A stretch of DNA of 64,000 nucleotides from Pseudobacteriovorax sp. GTDB taxonomy: Bacteria; Bdellovibrionota_B; Oligoflexia; Oligoflexales; Oligoflexaceae. Below, piece by piece: positions 7,867 to 17,715 of the stretch. The position numbers and the translations under genes were made by a program. The notes under the pieces were generated by a model. The model was given only the letters and a program-made list of their open reading frames with translations, was not told the DNA's origin and ran no database searches. The stretch covers positions 62,001-126,000 of the forward strand of contig JABSRP010000016.1 in assembly GCA_013215145.1 (NCBI GenBank). The letters run 5' to 3'. Numbering within the stretch: the stretch's first letter is position 1; each line of letters opens with the position of its first letter.

Positions 7867-10431
7867 GTGTCATTTGGTTCGACAATTTTTGCAGTAACGG
7901 TGCTTTCAGCAGGAGCTTTTTTGGCTACGGCAGTTGGCTCATTTATCTGGTTCGTTGTGAGAAAAAGGCGCGAAAGGATCTGGATTCCAACCCTGCGATT
8001 GATTAAGATGGACGTGAGTCCGCTACCAAAGTTGCGATTAGTCAAGCCTCCCCTGATTTTCTTTTTTTGTTTTTTAGGTTGTGCCATGACTATGATCTGG
8101 CTAACCCTAAAGCCAAAAGAGATTCGCTATAAAGAAATAAATAACTACGAAAACAGGACTCACGTATTCATCGATCTAAGTCCTTCTCTCTCTATTGCTG
8201 ATCGCCAACAGAGGAATAAACTCATATCCAGTATTTATCCGCAGTTTTCTCAATCAGGTTTTTTGACCTTTAGTACTTCGATTAATCTGGAGCCCGTATC
8301 GTTTCGTAGCGAAGACGATTTTTTAAGTTATCTGAATGAACTAAAAGTACAAAGAGTTGGAACAAAATTAGGCGACGTCTTGCAAAAACAATTGGAAATT
8401 GTTGGCAAGATTGATCGATTAGTTTTGATATCTGATGAAGATAAACATAGTTGGTCTGGCTTCAATTGGAAAGTCCTAGAGGATAAAATAGAAGTACTGC
8501 ATGGTATTGTTCCTAGTTCCGACGATAAAAGAAATACCTACATCCAATCTGTCGAGCCATTAAAGCAGGTTCAAAAACAGGAAACAGGCTGGGCCGTTAA
8601 AATCTCAAGAAACTATGATGGCGAAACCGTTGGGGGAAGTCTTTCTTTAGCCGTTGGGGAAAAAAACATTCGGGCCAGACGCTGGCAAATTCCGGTGGAT
8701 TTAAAATCTGTTGAAATTCCGATTCGTATTCCATTTGATGTCCTACGAGAAAATGGAGCGGTTTTCGACTCTGATATTCTCGACTGGAGTATTTCGGTGG
8801 ACGGCCCTGATGCTATGAAATTAGATAATAGCTACAAAAGTTACTTTAAGGGATTCAAAAAGCAGGTATTGCTAGTCTCTGCCGTTTCCGGAGAGATGTT
8901 TCTTGACGATAATGTATATCACCTAAGCTCTGCACTAGATATTCTTGGATTTGAGACCCAAAGGATTGATAAGATTCAGGATGAAGAGGAGTTGCTTGAT
9001 ATCCCCCTATGGATAATTGCCGAGAGCGACACCAGTGTTGAAACATACTGTCCCAGGATTCTTCTACAGAGATTTAGGAATAATGCCAGAGCTGATTCAC
9101 GTGGAGGTTTGTCATCGCTTCCGACAATTTGGTTGCTACCCGGTTCACTTTCGGCCAACTGGGAAAACCTTTGTCATTGCTACGCGAATCTAATGGAAAA
9201 CACGGGGCGCTTGGATCGAGTACCTGGTTACTGCAAAGGTCTTGAAACAAGGGATCAATATATCAATGTTTTAAATTCCACGGGCTCACTTCAGATCGGC
9301 GGCCAAACTGATGATCTGTTGGGCGCCTTAGCATATCGTCGCAAGCGGGTCGACTGGGGTGCTGACTTATTTGCCTTTACGGTTCCTTTTCGGCCTAGCA
9401 AACGAGTGGGGCTGACCTACGATAGAATCCCGACGTTAACTAAAACCTTTCTTGAGCTCAGTTATTTATTAGGCAATGAGAATTCTGAGGACGGAACCAT
9501 ATTTCCTCAGATTGCTAACTTTATCCCAGGCGGGGAAACTAGTCCGAGTCTAAGTAATATACCTCGAGGGGAAAGCCAGCTCCAAGAAATCGCGGAGGAT
9601 TTCTTACCTCCGAAATGGGAGCAGCGGGAAGGACAGTCTTTGATGACCAAACAAGGCCTTCGCGAGGAAGAAGATCCTCGCGACTGGATTACAATTTGTG
9701 TGTCGCTAATAATTGGATTCTCCTTGATTGAAATTGTTTGGATTTTTTCCAAGCGCATTATCAGTCTTGGTGGTGGCAAAGCTGTTTTGATTTTGATATT
9801 TTGTCTGCCTGCTTTTGAAGGCCAGACTAACGCTTCCACAAGAGTCAATTTAGTAGGATTTACCTATGATGATCTATCGGCACAGAGACTTGCAAGGGAT
9901 ATTGCGGGTCGGACTAGCATAGAGTTAGAGCCAAATCTTATTCAGTCCAATACGATAGGCGAGGCAGAGTTCAGGGAAGCATGGTTGTGGCTAGCAGATA
10001 GCACAACTTTCCTTTCAAGTGGGAAATTAGAAGAGATTAAGGTTTGGATCCGAAGAGGGGGCTTTTTAGTCATCGAAGGCGTTAGAAGTGCCGACAGTCT
10101 AAAGTCATTCTCTCTTTCGTCCCAAGGTGTTTGGAAACCGATTCCACCGGATCACGAAATCATGCGGAGCTTTCATTTGTTAGAGGCCCTGCCACCATGT
10201 CGAGATTTGGTGTGGGAAGGCTATCACTTTGATTCTCGTCTAGCCATCATTAGTATTCCCTACGGTTTTATGGATAGTCTTTTGAACCGACCTAGTACAG
10301 ACCCGTGCTCTAGAGATATGACTAGGGAACGATCACTTAAAATATTTGTCAATATTCTGATGGTGGCATTGGCAACCGACTATAAAAAAGACCAGATTCA
10401 TTTACCCGAAATCTTAAAGAGGCTACGTTAG
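7867..10431 (+). CDS. BatA-like membrane protein fused to a DUF4159 domain
   Basis: 854 residues from a GTG start. Two N-terminal hydrophobic helices (about 8-30 and 61-80) match the aerotolerance-regulator N-terminal (BatA) domain. A VWA-like region follows (FIDLSPSLS near residue 100, LVLISDED near 180). Two further hydrophobic stretches (about 617-665) precede a C-terminal DUF4159 domain with VNLVGFTYDD, LSSGKLEEIKVWIRRGGFLVIEG and a terminal IPYGFMDSLL. BatA plus DUF4159 in one chain is the usual architecture for this family. It probably sits in the inner membrane with the DUF4159 part outside. It lies 5 bases after the DUF58 stop and overlaps the next gene by one base. Confidence 0.85.
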   Translation: MSFGSTIFAVTVLSAGAFLATAVGSFIWFVVRKRRERIWIPTLRLIKMDVSPLPKLRLVKPPLIFFFCFLGCAMTMIWLTLKPKEIRYKEINNYENRTHVFIDLSPSLSIADRQQRNKLISSIYPQFSQSGFLTFSTSINLEPVSFRSEDDFLSYLNELKVQRVGTKLGDVLQKQLEIVGKIDRLVLISDEDKHSWSGFNWKVLEDKIEVLHGIVPSSDDKRNTYIQSVEPLKQVQKQETGWAVKISRNYDGETVGGSLSLAVGEKNIRARRWQIPVDLKSVEIPIRIPFDVLRENGAVFDSDILDWSISVDGPDAMKLDNSYKSYFKGFKKQVLLVSAVSGEMFLDDNVYHLSSALDILGFETQRIDKIQDEEELLDIPLWIIAESDTSVETYCPRILLQRFRNNARADSRGGLSSLPTIWLLPGSLSANWENLCHCYANLMENTGRLDRVPGYCKGLETRDQYINVLNSTGSLQIGGQTDDLLGALAYRRKRVDWGADLFAFTVPFRPSKRVGLTYDRIPTLTKTFLELSYLLGNENSEDGTIFPQIANFIPGGETSPSLSNIPRGESQLQEIAEDFLPPKWEQREGQSLMTKQGLREEEDPRDWITICVSLIIGFSLIEIVWIFSKRIISLGGGKAVLILIFCLPAFEGQTNASTRVNLVGFTYDDLSAQRLARDIAGRTSIELEPNLIQSNTIGEAEFREAWLWLADSTTFLSSGKLEEIKVWIRRGGFLVIEGVRSADSLKSFSLSSQGVWKPIPPDHEIMRSFHLLEALPPCRDLVWEGYHFDSRLAIISIPYGFMDSLLNRPSTDPCSRDMTRERSLKIFVNILMVALATDYKKDQIHLPEILKRLR

Positions 10432-12707
10432 TGTTTTCAGTAGATAACTTTTTAATATGGCTTAGCGCGACATTTTTATTTCTGTGGATTGCGTGGGTCA
10501 TGATATATGGGTTCAGGCGTGGAACGCTAACAACTTTGATAAGGATGGCCTGGATCACACCCCTGATTCTGACATTTTTCCCTGAGATTACCAATGTGCG
10601 AGTCCCTAGCAGCTTAGGAGTGCGACCAATTCAGGTGTTGGTGGACGATTCTCAGAGCATGAAGGCGTCGGGTTGGTTGGCGGAAACGGATGCCATTGTA
10701 TTGGCAATGCAGAAGGAATGCGTAAGGTTAGGGTGTAGTCTTGATATCTCCAGAATGTCTGAGGAGAATGAGACTGTAAATAACGGCTTTTCACCTTTAC
10801 ATGAGATTGTCCCATTATGGAGGTACGAAATTGGCAACGATCCTTGGGTGATATTTACAGATGGCGGTAGCTCAACGCCCTATCAAAATTGGCCGAACGA
10901 ATTGCAGGATATTGCGAGCAGTAGGTCTAAGCCGAATTCTTTAGTTTATGCATTTCATAAAAAGGACGGGCAAAACCTTTGGTTGAGTACAGATCAAAAT
11001 GGACTGTTTTCCTTTGAAAACAAGAATATGGATTTGTCCGTAACAGTTCATCGGCAAATAAATGGGGCGAGTCTACCAGTCCAGTTGCAAATCAAAATTG
11101 GTGACAAGCATATTAGCAGCACAAATGTCATTTTTAGACCCGATGATACCGCTATTGATGTGACGATACCTTTAGCGCCACTTCCACGAGGAAATCACTA
11201 TTTAGGTGTTCAGGCACTACCTGTGGCTGACGAATCGATAATTTGGGATAATGAAGTCGCTGTTAACCTAGAAGTCCTACCTAATACTATTGGCGTTCTA
11301 CATCTTTTGGGAGCCCCAAGTTGGGATGGTCGATTTATCCGTAGATACCTCAAGTCGGAACCGAAGTACGATCTCATAAGCTTTTTCATTTTGAGAGATC
11401 CAGTTGACCTGCAAGTGACGAATGAGCGAGAACTCAGTCTCATTCCGTTTCCTGTTGATCGGCTGTTTACCGAGGAGCTACCAAATTTTCGCTCATTGAT
11501 TCTGCAAAATTTTTCACTTCGTCAATTTTTAGAACCGCCTTATCAGAAAAATCTGGTTGAATTTGTTAAAAATGGCGGTGGCTTGCTGTTTATCGGTGGA
11601 CCTAGAGCGCTTCGCAGTTCTGATTTCAGAAACTCGCCATTGGCGGAAATCCTCCCCTTTTCGGTCGCAAACACCCGCCCCCAGCAGCCTACAAGACAGT
11701 CTCTGTTAAGGGGGCTAGGGGGTAGGTTTATTGATCGATCAGGTCCTTACTACGATAGCGAATCATCCTTTACGATTGAAATGGCTAATCCGGACGTAAC
11801 TGCGAGGGATCTTGCGAATGTCTATGATGATTGGTTGGATCTTGAATCTTCGATCACTAAAGCCGAAGGCCTCAAAGGTATCCATAGAATGGAAAATGTT
11901 GTGTTCAAGGAAGGGCAGTACACTCCACTTTTGAATGCCAGATTGGATTCAGGTCAATCCATCCCTTTAGCTGTTGCCTCTTACCCTGACAAGGGACGAG
12001 CCCTATGGATTTTTAGCGATTCTTTATGGCGTCTCGCAATGGATCCTAACGTCTCTCGAAAAGTTTACTATGATTTTATTTCGTCGGCAAAAACTTGGCT
12101 ACTAAGACAAGAGTTCCGCCAGCCTTTAGCACTCCAAGAATTCCATCTTTCCGTAATTTCTGAATCCCTTGAATTTTCCGTGCTGGCCACTGGTGCTGCC
12201 GCGACCTATTTAGACCGTTCGCCAAATTGGAAGATGAATGTTTGCGGTCGTGACTTACCTTGGGACGACTTGGAGAGGGTGAAAATTGCAGATAGCGTAT
12301 GGAAAATATCTGGAAACCTTGGAGATAGTTTAGCCACGGGCACTCTCTGCAGTGCGAGTATTTCGGGGACTCACCCGTCTTTTGGCAGCGTTGAGTCAAA
12401 TATTAGTGGAAGAATTCCTGAGATCTTAGATGATTCGGAAGCATTGTTTTCTTGGCAAACCTCTCAAGCTCTAGCTCAAGTCACGGGATCGCAGTTTCTT
12501 GACCAGGATTCTGGCGATAGTAGCGCAATAAATCTATGGCTAGAGAGTGTGACATCTAGTTCTGGAGTTGCTGATCCGATGGACCGGAAGACCCTCATCG
12601 ATTACTACTGGGCCTTCCAGCATTGGTGGATTTTCCTTTTCTTTTTGGCCTTACCCCTAGAGGTTCTGATCCGACGCTGGCCGCAGTTATCGGCCCAGAG
12701 GGTCTGA
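10431..12707 (+). CDS. Membrane-bound VWA/glutamine-amidotransferase-like protein
   Basis: 758 residues from a GTG that overlaps the preceding stop codon. Two hydrophobic helices lie within the first 50 residues, then VDDSQSMKAS at 71-80 carries the DxSxS metal-ion site of a von Willebrand A domain. A later segment (LVEFVKNGGGLLFIGGPRALRSSDF, near 375-400) looks like the class I glutamine-amidotransferase-like fold common in these large membrane VWA proteins. A final hydrophobic helix (HWWIFLFFLALPLEV) is close to the C-terminus. It is the last gene of the MoxR cassette, and the cassette probably acts as one envelope assembly. Substrate and phenotype are unknown. Confidence 0.8.
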   Translation: MFSVDNFLIWLSATFLFLWIAWVMIYGFRRGTLTTLIRMAWITPLILTFFPEITNVRVPSSLGVRPIQVLVDDSQSMKASGWLAETDAIVLAMQKECVRLGCSLDISRMSEENETVNNGFSPLHEIVPLWRYEIGNDPWVIFTDGGSSTPYQNWPNELQDIASSRSKPNSLVYAFHKKDGQNLWLSTDQNGLFSFENKNMDLSVTVHRQINGASLPVQLQIKIGDKHISSTNVIFRPDDTAIDVTIPLAPLPRGNHYLGVQALPVADESIIWDNEVAVNLEVLPNTIGVLHLLGAPSWDGRFIRRYLKSEPKYDLISFFILRDPVDLQVTNERELSLIPFPVDRLFTEELPNFRSLILQNFSLRQFLEPPYQKNLVEFVKNGGGLLFIGGPRALRSSDFRNSPLAEILPFSVANTRPQQPTRQSLLRGLGGRFIDRSGPYYDSESSFTIEMANPDVTARDLANVYDDWLDLESSITKAEGLKGIHRMENVVFKEGQYTPLLNARLDSGQSIPLAVASYPDKGRALWIFSDSLWRLAMDPNVSRKVYYDFISSAKTWLLRQEFRQPLALQEFHLSVISESLEFSVLATGAAATYLDRSPNWKMNVCGRDLPWDDLERVKIADSVWKISGNLGDSLATGTLCSASISGTHPSFGSVESNISGRIPEILDDSEALFSWQTSQALAQVTGSQFLDQDSGDSSAINLWLESVTSSSGVADPMDRKTLIDYYWAFQHWWIFLFFLALPLEVLIRRWPQLSAQRV

Positions 12708-12780
12708 GCTTTACAAATACTCGACTCCCACTTAGGATCAGGTTGTTCATGTTGCCTGAATCAAACAAAAGGATCCATAG

Positions 12781-13479
12781 ATGGAGATAGAATCAAAACG
12801 GGTACGTAAATTTTTATCGAAAAAAATCAACCAATTGAATGATATTGTTGCTGATTTGGATAGCCTAGTCACCGAAATTGGAACAGATTATTACAGGGTT
12901 AGTATATTTGGGTCGGCCAGAATAACGGAAGACTCAGACGAATACAAACGAGTTTTTTCCTTGGCGAAAAAGCTGGCTGCAAAAAACGTTGATATCGTAA
13001 CAGGCGGCGGCCCTGGGTTGATGGAAGCTGCCAACGCGGGTGCTAAAGAGGGCAGTAGCCAAGCACGGTCATTTGGTTTGCATATCGACTTACCTTTTGA
13101 GGCAGACACAAACTCTCATTTGGATGTTAAATACCATCACCGAAGGTTTTCGTCTCGGCTAGATGAATTCATGAGGATAAGCCACGCCGTGGTTGTGACT
13201 CCCGGCGGCATTGGAACGTTGCTCGAATTGTTTTATGCGTGGCAACTTATGCAGGTAAATCATATCTCCCCGAGGCCCATGATTCTGATGGGTGATATGT
13301 GGAAAGGGTTACTAGACTGGTTGGAGGAGTTTCCTGTAACAAGTAAGCTTATGGATCAATCTGACTTTGATAAGCTGACCTTTGCCAAGTCCACTGACGA
13401 AGTGATATCTCAGCTTGAGCCCAGTATTACAGAATTTTACAAGATCAACGGCCTTCCCAGTACCAAACCAAAAGGCTAG
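12781..13479 (+). CDS. LOG-family (TIGR00730-type) nucleotide-binding protein
   Basis: 232 residues with a Rossmann fold. The two diagnostic blocks are TGGGPGLMEAAN at 74-85 and PGGIGTLLE at 141-149. LOG proteins are nucleoside 5'-monophosphate phosphoribohydrolases, in some organisms releasing cytokinin. This one has RL where many members have RK just before the second block, so I would not claim the enzymatic activity. An N-terminal helical extension of about 35 residues precedes the core. It sits alone between the MoxR cassette and tldD, 73 bases after the former. Confidence 0.85.
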   Translation: MEIESKRVRKFLSKKINQLNDIVADLDSLVTEIGTDYYRVSIFGSARITEDSDEYKRVFSLAKKLAAKNVDIVTGGGPGLMEAANAGAKEGSSQARSFGLHIDLPFEADTNSHLDVKYHHRRFSSRLDEFMRISHAVVVTPGGIGTLLELFYAWQLMQVNHISPRPMILMGDMWKGLLDWLEEFPVTSKLMDQSDFDKLTFAKSTDEVISQLEPSITEFYKINGLPSTKPKG

Positions 13480-13512
13480 TTTGATGCTTGTCATATAAAG
13501 TGTGAGGCCATT

Positions 13513-14946
13513 ATGGTGTTATTTGACAGGAAATCCCTCGACGGGATAAAGACTCCTGCCGCCTATTGGAATGTGCGGTTTCAGGCGAGGCGTGATGAAT
13601 CTTTGGAAGTTAGGCAAGGGGTTGTAGAGCCACCGACGGGGTCTGAGGACTTCGGCGTTATGGTGACGGTATTTCATAAGGGTGGTCAAGGCTACTGTGC
13701 CACTTCAGATTTGAGCTTGAGTGGACTCCAGGCTGCATTTGACGAAGCCCTAGAATGGGCTAAAGTTAGTTCGCAGAAATCGATTACAGAATTTTCGGGT
13801 GAGCTTCATTCTATCTATAAAGGTCAATATGAAAGCCCCTATGTAATTGATTGGCTAACTCAAAATCTTTCGCAGAAACTCGAGAGGTTGCGAGCTGCAA
13901 GTGAGACTCTAAGAGTAGACCCTCGCATTGTCGACTGGAGCGCTAGCTGCGTAGGAACTCTTACAGAGATGATGTTTGTCTCATCTACAGGTTCAGAAAA
14001 CCTCCAGACAACGAGACATTTGTCGCCAAATCTATCGGCAACGGCTTTTGAAAACAATGATACCGAAGTCAGAAGTCTCCATCGTTCTGGGATTACCAGA
14101 CAAGTAGGGGCCGAACTACTTGATCAGATTCAGCTTGATACGATTGGATCCACTATCGGTGAGGAGGCCATTGAACTACTATTGTCTCCAAATTGTCCAA
14201 CTCAGAAGCTTGATCTCCTACTTGATGCGGACCAAATGCTTCTGCAAATTCATGAATCTATAGGACACCCCATCGAGCTGGATCGTATCCTCGGCGATGA
14301 AAGAAACTATGCTGGTACGAGTTTTGTCAGTAAAGATATGTTCGGGACTTACCAGTATGGGTCTGAGTTGCTTAATGTTTCTTTCGATCCGACCTACTCT
14401 GGTGAAACGGCTTCCTACGGCTTTGATGATGAAGGTATGAAAACCGAAAAAACCATGCTTATCGAAAAAGGTATTCTTAAACGAGGTCTAGGAGGTGCGC
14501 TTTCATCTTCTAGAATAGGTGTTGACGGCGTGGCTTGCTCAAGAGCATGTTCTTGGAATCGACCTCCCATTGATAGAATGGCAAATCTCAATTTAGAACC
14601 GGGACAATCGACGATGGGCGAAATGATCGCCAATATCGAGCTAGGTGTATTGATGAAAACAAATTGCTCTTGGTCAATCGATGATTCGCGAAACAAATTT
14701 CAATTTGGTTGTGAGTACGGTCGTATGATCAGGAACGGTGAACTAAAAGAGGTTGTTCGAAAACCAAACTATAGAGGGATTTCCGCAGATTTTTGGAGAG
14801 ATTTAAAGATGGTGGGAAATGCCTCAACAATGGATGCCTTTGGCACTCCATACTGTGGAAAGGGCGAACCTAACCAAGCAATAAATGTAGGGCATGCGTC
14901 ACCGGCATGTGTCTTCTCCAATGTGCAAGTCTTTGGAGGTGAATAA
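13513..14946 (+). CDS. tldD: TldD metalloprotease subunit
   Basis: 477 residues, close to E. coli TldD (481). The zinc motif HESIGH is at 247-252 and the following EDRILGDERNYAGTSF-like block is typical; the C-terminal glycine and proline-rich end (INVGHASPACVFSNVQV) closes the barrel. TldD forms a heterodimer with TldE that degrades unfolded peptides and matures some peptide antibiotics. The partner gene follows with a one-base overlap (start of tldE in the stop of tldD), so both are made in equal amounts. No microcin-like precursor is visible nearby, so a housekeeping role is more likely. Confidence 0.95.
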   Translation: MVLFDRKSLDGIKTPAAYWNVRFQARRDESLEVRQGVVEPPTGSEDFGVMVTVFHKGGQGYCATSDLSLSGLQAAFDEALEWAKVSSQKSITEFSGELHSIYKGQYESPYVIDWLTQNLSQKLERLRAASETLRVDPRIVDWSASCVGTLTEMMFVSSTGSENLQTTRHLSPNLSATAFENNDTEVRSLHRSGITRQVGAELLDQIQLDTIGSTIGEEAIELLLSPNCPTQKLDLLLDADQMLLQIHESIGHPIELDRILGDERNYAGTSFVSKDMFGTYQYGSELLNVSFDPTYSGETASYGFDDEGMKTEKTMLIEKGILKRGLGGALSSSRIGVDGVACSRACSWNRPPIDRMANLNLEPGQSTMGEMIANIELGVLMKTNCSWSIDDSRNKFQFGCEYGRMIRNGELKEVVRKPNYRGISADFWRDLKMVGNASTMDAFGTPYCGKGEPNQAINVGHASPACVFSNVQVFGGE

Positions 14947-16268
14947 TGAAGGATTACTTTAAAAAAATCATAAATGCTATAGGCTCTGAGGTCCCTACTG
15001 GAGTTTTATTCACCTGCAACTTTTCAGCAGAAGAAAGCGAGTTCTGTCGCTTTAATCGAGGCTCGATCAGACAGTCGGGTTCGGTTTTGCAGCAGGGGGT
15101 TAACCTATGTTTGATCAAAGGTAACCGGCAGGCTAAGACTTATCAAGCTCTCAGTCGAAATATTGAAAATGATGGTAAGGAATTAAAGAGGACTATCGCT
15201 TCCCTGATGGATCAGTTGAGCTTAATTCCCGATGATCCTTTCCTTCACATTAATGAAAAGGTTGAGTCATCTGAAAGTATCAGTGCTTCAAAACAGCTCG
15301 ATTTGAAAAAACTTTGCTCAGATGTTATTGCCAGCACTGAAGGGAAAGACTTTGTTGGTATTCTTGCAGGTGGGCAAATCTACCGAGGATTTGCCAATAG
15401 CTTTGGGCAATTGAACTGGTATCAGTCTGGTACCTTCAGTTTGGATTGGTCACTCTATGTCAGAGATGATAAGGCTGTAAAGCAAAGCTATGCAGGTTTT
15501 GAATGGGATCGTAGCTTCTTCGAGAAAAAACTTTCCCAAGGAATGGAACAGCTCGAAATCGTAAGCAAGCCTCCCAGAACTGTTAAGCCCGGAGCTTACC
15601 GTTGTTATTTGGCTCCGGCAGCAGTCCAAGAGCTCCTTGAGATCATCTCTTGGGGGGGCTTTGGAAAAAAATCCATCGCCACGAAAAACTCTTCATTGAT
15701 TAAGCTATACGATGAAGGTCAGTCACTCAGTTCTAAAGTAAAGCTTGTCGAAAACACTAAGGGTGGGCTTGCTCCTAATTTTGATGACTGTGGTTTTATC
15801 AAGCCAGATGAGCTCGTTTTAATCGATGAAGGCAAAGCTAAGGGCGCGCTGGTCTCAGCAAGGTCGGCAAAAGAATTTGATCTTGCCTCTACTGGCGCGA
15901 CGTCTTCGGAAATGCCTGAGGCATTATGGTTAACTTCAGGGACTTTGCCTTCGGGTGAGGTTCTTAAAAGACTTGGCACGGGATTTTATGTCAACAACTT
16001 GTGGTATGTAAACTTTTCAGATCGTCAGTCTGGAAGGTTGACGGGAATGACTCGATTTGCCTCGTTCTGGGTTGAGGATGGAAAGATCGCGGCGCCGTTG
16101 AATGTCATGAGGTTTGATGACAGTATTTTTAATATTTTGGGAGATCATCTGGAAGCGTTTACGGACGAAGCTGAGCTGATGTTTAGTGCAGATACCTATG
16201 AGCAGCGATCGACAACATGTTTTAAGCTTCCTGGAGCTCTAGTATCATCGATCAACTTTACCCTTTAG
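14946..16268 (+). CDS. pmbA: TldE (PmbA) subunit of the TldD/TldE protease
   Basis: 440 residues, similar in length to E. coli TldE/PmbA (450). It belongs to the same peptidase U62 fold as TldD but lacks the HExxxH zinc motif, as expected for the non-catalytic subunit. C-terminal blocks such as GTGFYVNNLWYVNFSDRQSGRLTGMTRF carry the family pattern. It overlaps tldD by one base. With TldD it forms a cytosolic protease whose active site is enclosed in the dimer cavity. Identification rests on pattern plus context and is strong. Confidence 0.9.
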   Translation: MKDYFKKIINAIGSEVPTGVLFTCNFSAEESEFCRFNRGSIRQSGSVLQQGVNLCLIKGNRQAKTYQALSRNIENDGKELKRTIASLMDQLSLIPDDPFLHINEKVESSESISASKQLDLKKLCSDVIASTEGKDFVGILAGGQIYRGFANSFGQLNWYQSGTFSLDWSLYVRDDKAVKQSYAGFEWDRSFFEKKLSQGMEQLEIVSKPPRTVKPGAYRCYLAPAAVQELLEIISWGGFGKKSIATKNSSLIKLYDEGQSLSSKVKLVENTKGGLAPNFDDCGFIKPDELVLIDEGKAKGALVSARSAKEFDLASTGATSSEMPEALWLTSGTLPSGEVLKRLGTGFYVNNLWYVNFSDRQSGRLTGMTRFASFWVEDGKIAAPLNVMRFDDSIFNILGDHLEAFTDEAELMFSADTYEQRSTTCFKLPGALVSSINFTL

Positions 16269-16327
16269 TTCTTTAGTTTTTTTGGATTTTTAGGAAAGGC
16301 GTTATATGTCTTTCCCATAAATATGTT

Positions 16328-17611
16328 TTACTGCAGAAAAATATCCATCTCGCCTTCTTCTGATTGGGCAAACTCACGATCTAAATTCCATTCAGGTAGT
16401 TTAGCCAGACTGTTTTGAGCGACACTTGCGAAAGCTGTCATACTAGACTCTGGAACAGGGTCTGCAGAAGGAAACTTAACTCCAAGGGGATCGACGAACC
16501 TACCATGTTTATAGAACGAAAAGTGCAGGTGTGGGCCGGTTGACAGACCAGTGTTCCCCACATAGCCGATAACCTGACCTTGCTCAACCTTGCTGCCGCG
16601 CCTGAGGTTTTTTGCATAGCCGTTGAGGTGAAGGTAGGCTGTTGTATAGACCGAGTTATGTCGGATTTTGATCATCTTGCCAGAGCCGCCGTTACGACCC
16701 ACAAAAGTCACACGGCCATCTCCTACCGTCCTGACTGGTGTCCCAATTGGTGCAGCATAGTCAACACCGTTGTGAGGTCGATTGTACTTTAGGATCGGGT
16801 GAAAACGACTTTTCGAAAATCGAGAACTGATTCTTCCGAACTTAAGTGGGCTTTTTAGAAACATCCTCTTTAGGCTCGAACCGTCTTCCTGAAAATATGA
16901 CGCCGACTCTCCTTCGGGGGCGAATCGAATGCCGGTGTACTTGTCCCCACTTTTGGTATGAAATTGAGCAGCCAGCACGGGTCCCCAACCAACCGCTTCG
17001 TCTTCAATGAACTTCTCTTCGACGACTAGGCGCCATCGGTCTCCTGGTTGGACCTCGCGGCTGAAGTCCACCTGCCAAGCAAAAATTTCGGCCAGTTCAG
17101 GAATCAAACTTGGCGCCATTCCCGCTGAGCTGGCGGAGTCCCATAGGGTGGTGGTGACCGTTCCAGTAAAAGTTCTCATGAGTTTAGAGATGGGAAGCTC
17201 AATCTCACTAGGTGTCCAGGGCTTTTCCGTTAGGTCAAACTCGAGCCGTTTTGATTTGCTGGTAGCGAAAGAAATCTTTGCCCTTTCTGTCTTTGTATCG
17301 TCGGACCACGTGACAGAAAACTTGGTACCTGCAGGAATACGTTCTAAAGAGTGTATCGATTTACTTGCAGACACCAGCTCGAGAATCTCAGGGGCTGTGA
17401 AGTCGAGTTTTCTCAATTCGGTGAATGTCGTCGATTTAGCGGGTATTGCAAACCATTCGGTATGACTTTTATCTACGGCTACGACCTCTTCTACCTGAGC
17501 TGGTTCTACGGTAAGTGCAGAGTCATTTTGGGGAGCCGTTGTGGGAGGTTTGGGGTTGCTGCACGAGACGACTAAGGTAGTACAGAAAGAGAATACAATA
17601 AGTTTGTTCAT
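16328..17611 (-). CDS. M23-family murein endopeptidase lipoprotein (MepM-like)
   Basis: About 427 residues. A lipobox (LVVSC, cysteine 19 of the longer form) ends the signal peptide, so this is a lipoprotein. A central region (about 145-250) resembles the LysM-less N-terminal domains of MepM-type enzymes. The LytM core has HNGVD at 282-286 (zinc ligands H and D), H330 and HLH at 363-365: all four catalytic positions are present, so it should be an active enzyme cutting D-Ala-mDAP crosslinks in peptidoglycan. I prefer the ATG at 17611 because AGGA is spaced 6 bases from it but only 1 base from the ATG at 17617. Confidence 0.9.
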   Translation of the reverse strand: MNKLIVFSFCTTLVVSCSNPKPPTTAPQNDSALTVEPAQVEEVVAVDKSHTEWFAIPAKSTTFTELRKLDFTAPEILELVSASKSIHSLERIPAGTKFSVTWSDDTKTERAKISFATSKSKRLEFDLTEKPWTPSEIELPISKLMRTFTGTVTTTLWDSASSAGMAPSLIPELAEIFAWQVDFSREVQPGDRWRLVVEEKFIEDEAVGWGPVLAAQFHTKSGDKYTGIRFAPEGESASYFQEDGSSLKRMFLKSPLKFGRISSRFSKSRFHPILKYNRPHNGVDYAAPIGTPVRTVGDGRVTFVGRNGGSGKMIKIRHNSVYTTAYLHLNGYAKNLRRGSKVEQGQVIGYVGNTGLSTGPHLHFSFYKHGRFVDPLGVKFPSADPVPESSMTAFASVAQNSLAKLPEWNLDREFAQSEEGEMDIFLQ

Positions 17612-17715
17612 CACCATTCCTAAGTATGGTTAACAAAGAAAAAGAGCCACTTTAGCCCTTTTAATCAATTTTCCAAAGGAGTTTCTAGCATTATACAGCT
17701 TAAATCTGTCTAGTC

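Noticed and set aside
16296..16320. GGAAAG/CTTTCC hairpin between tldE and the M23 gene as a terminator
   Set aside because: The T-rich stretch comes before, not after, the stem on the plus strand, and the minus strand has no T-run either.
17007..17465. A 152-codon plus-strand frame opposite the M23 peptidase
   Set aside because: It is antisense to a gene with intact catalytic motifs; composition is typical of a shadow frame.
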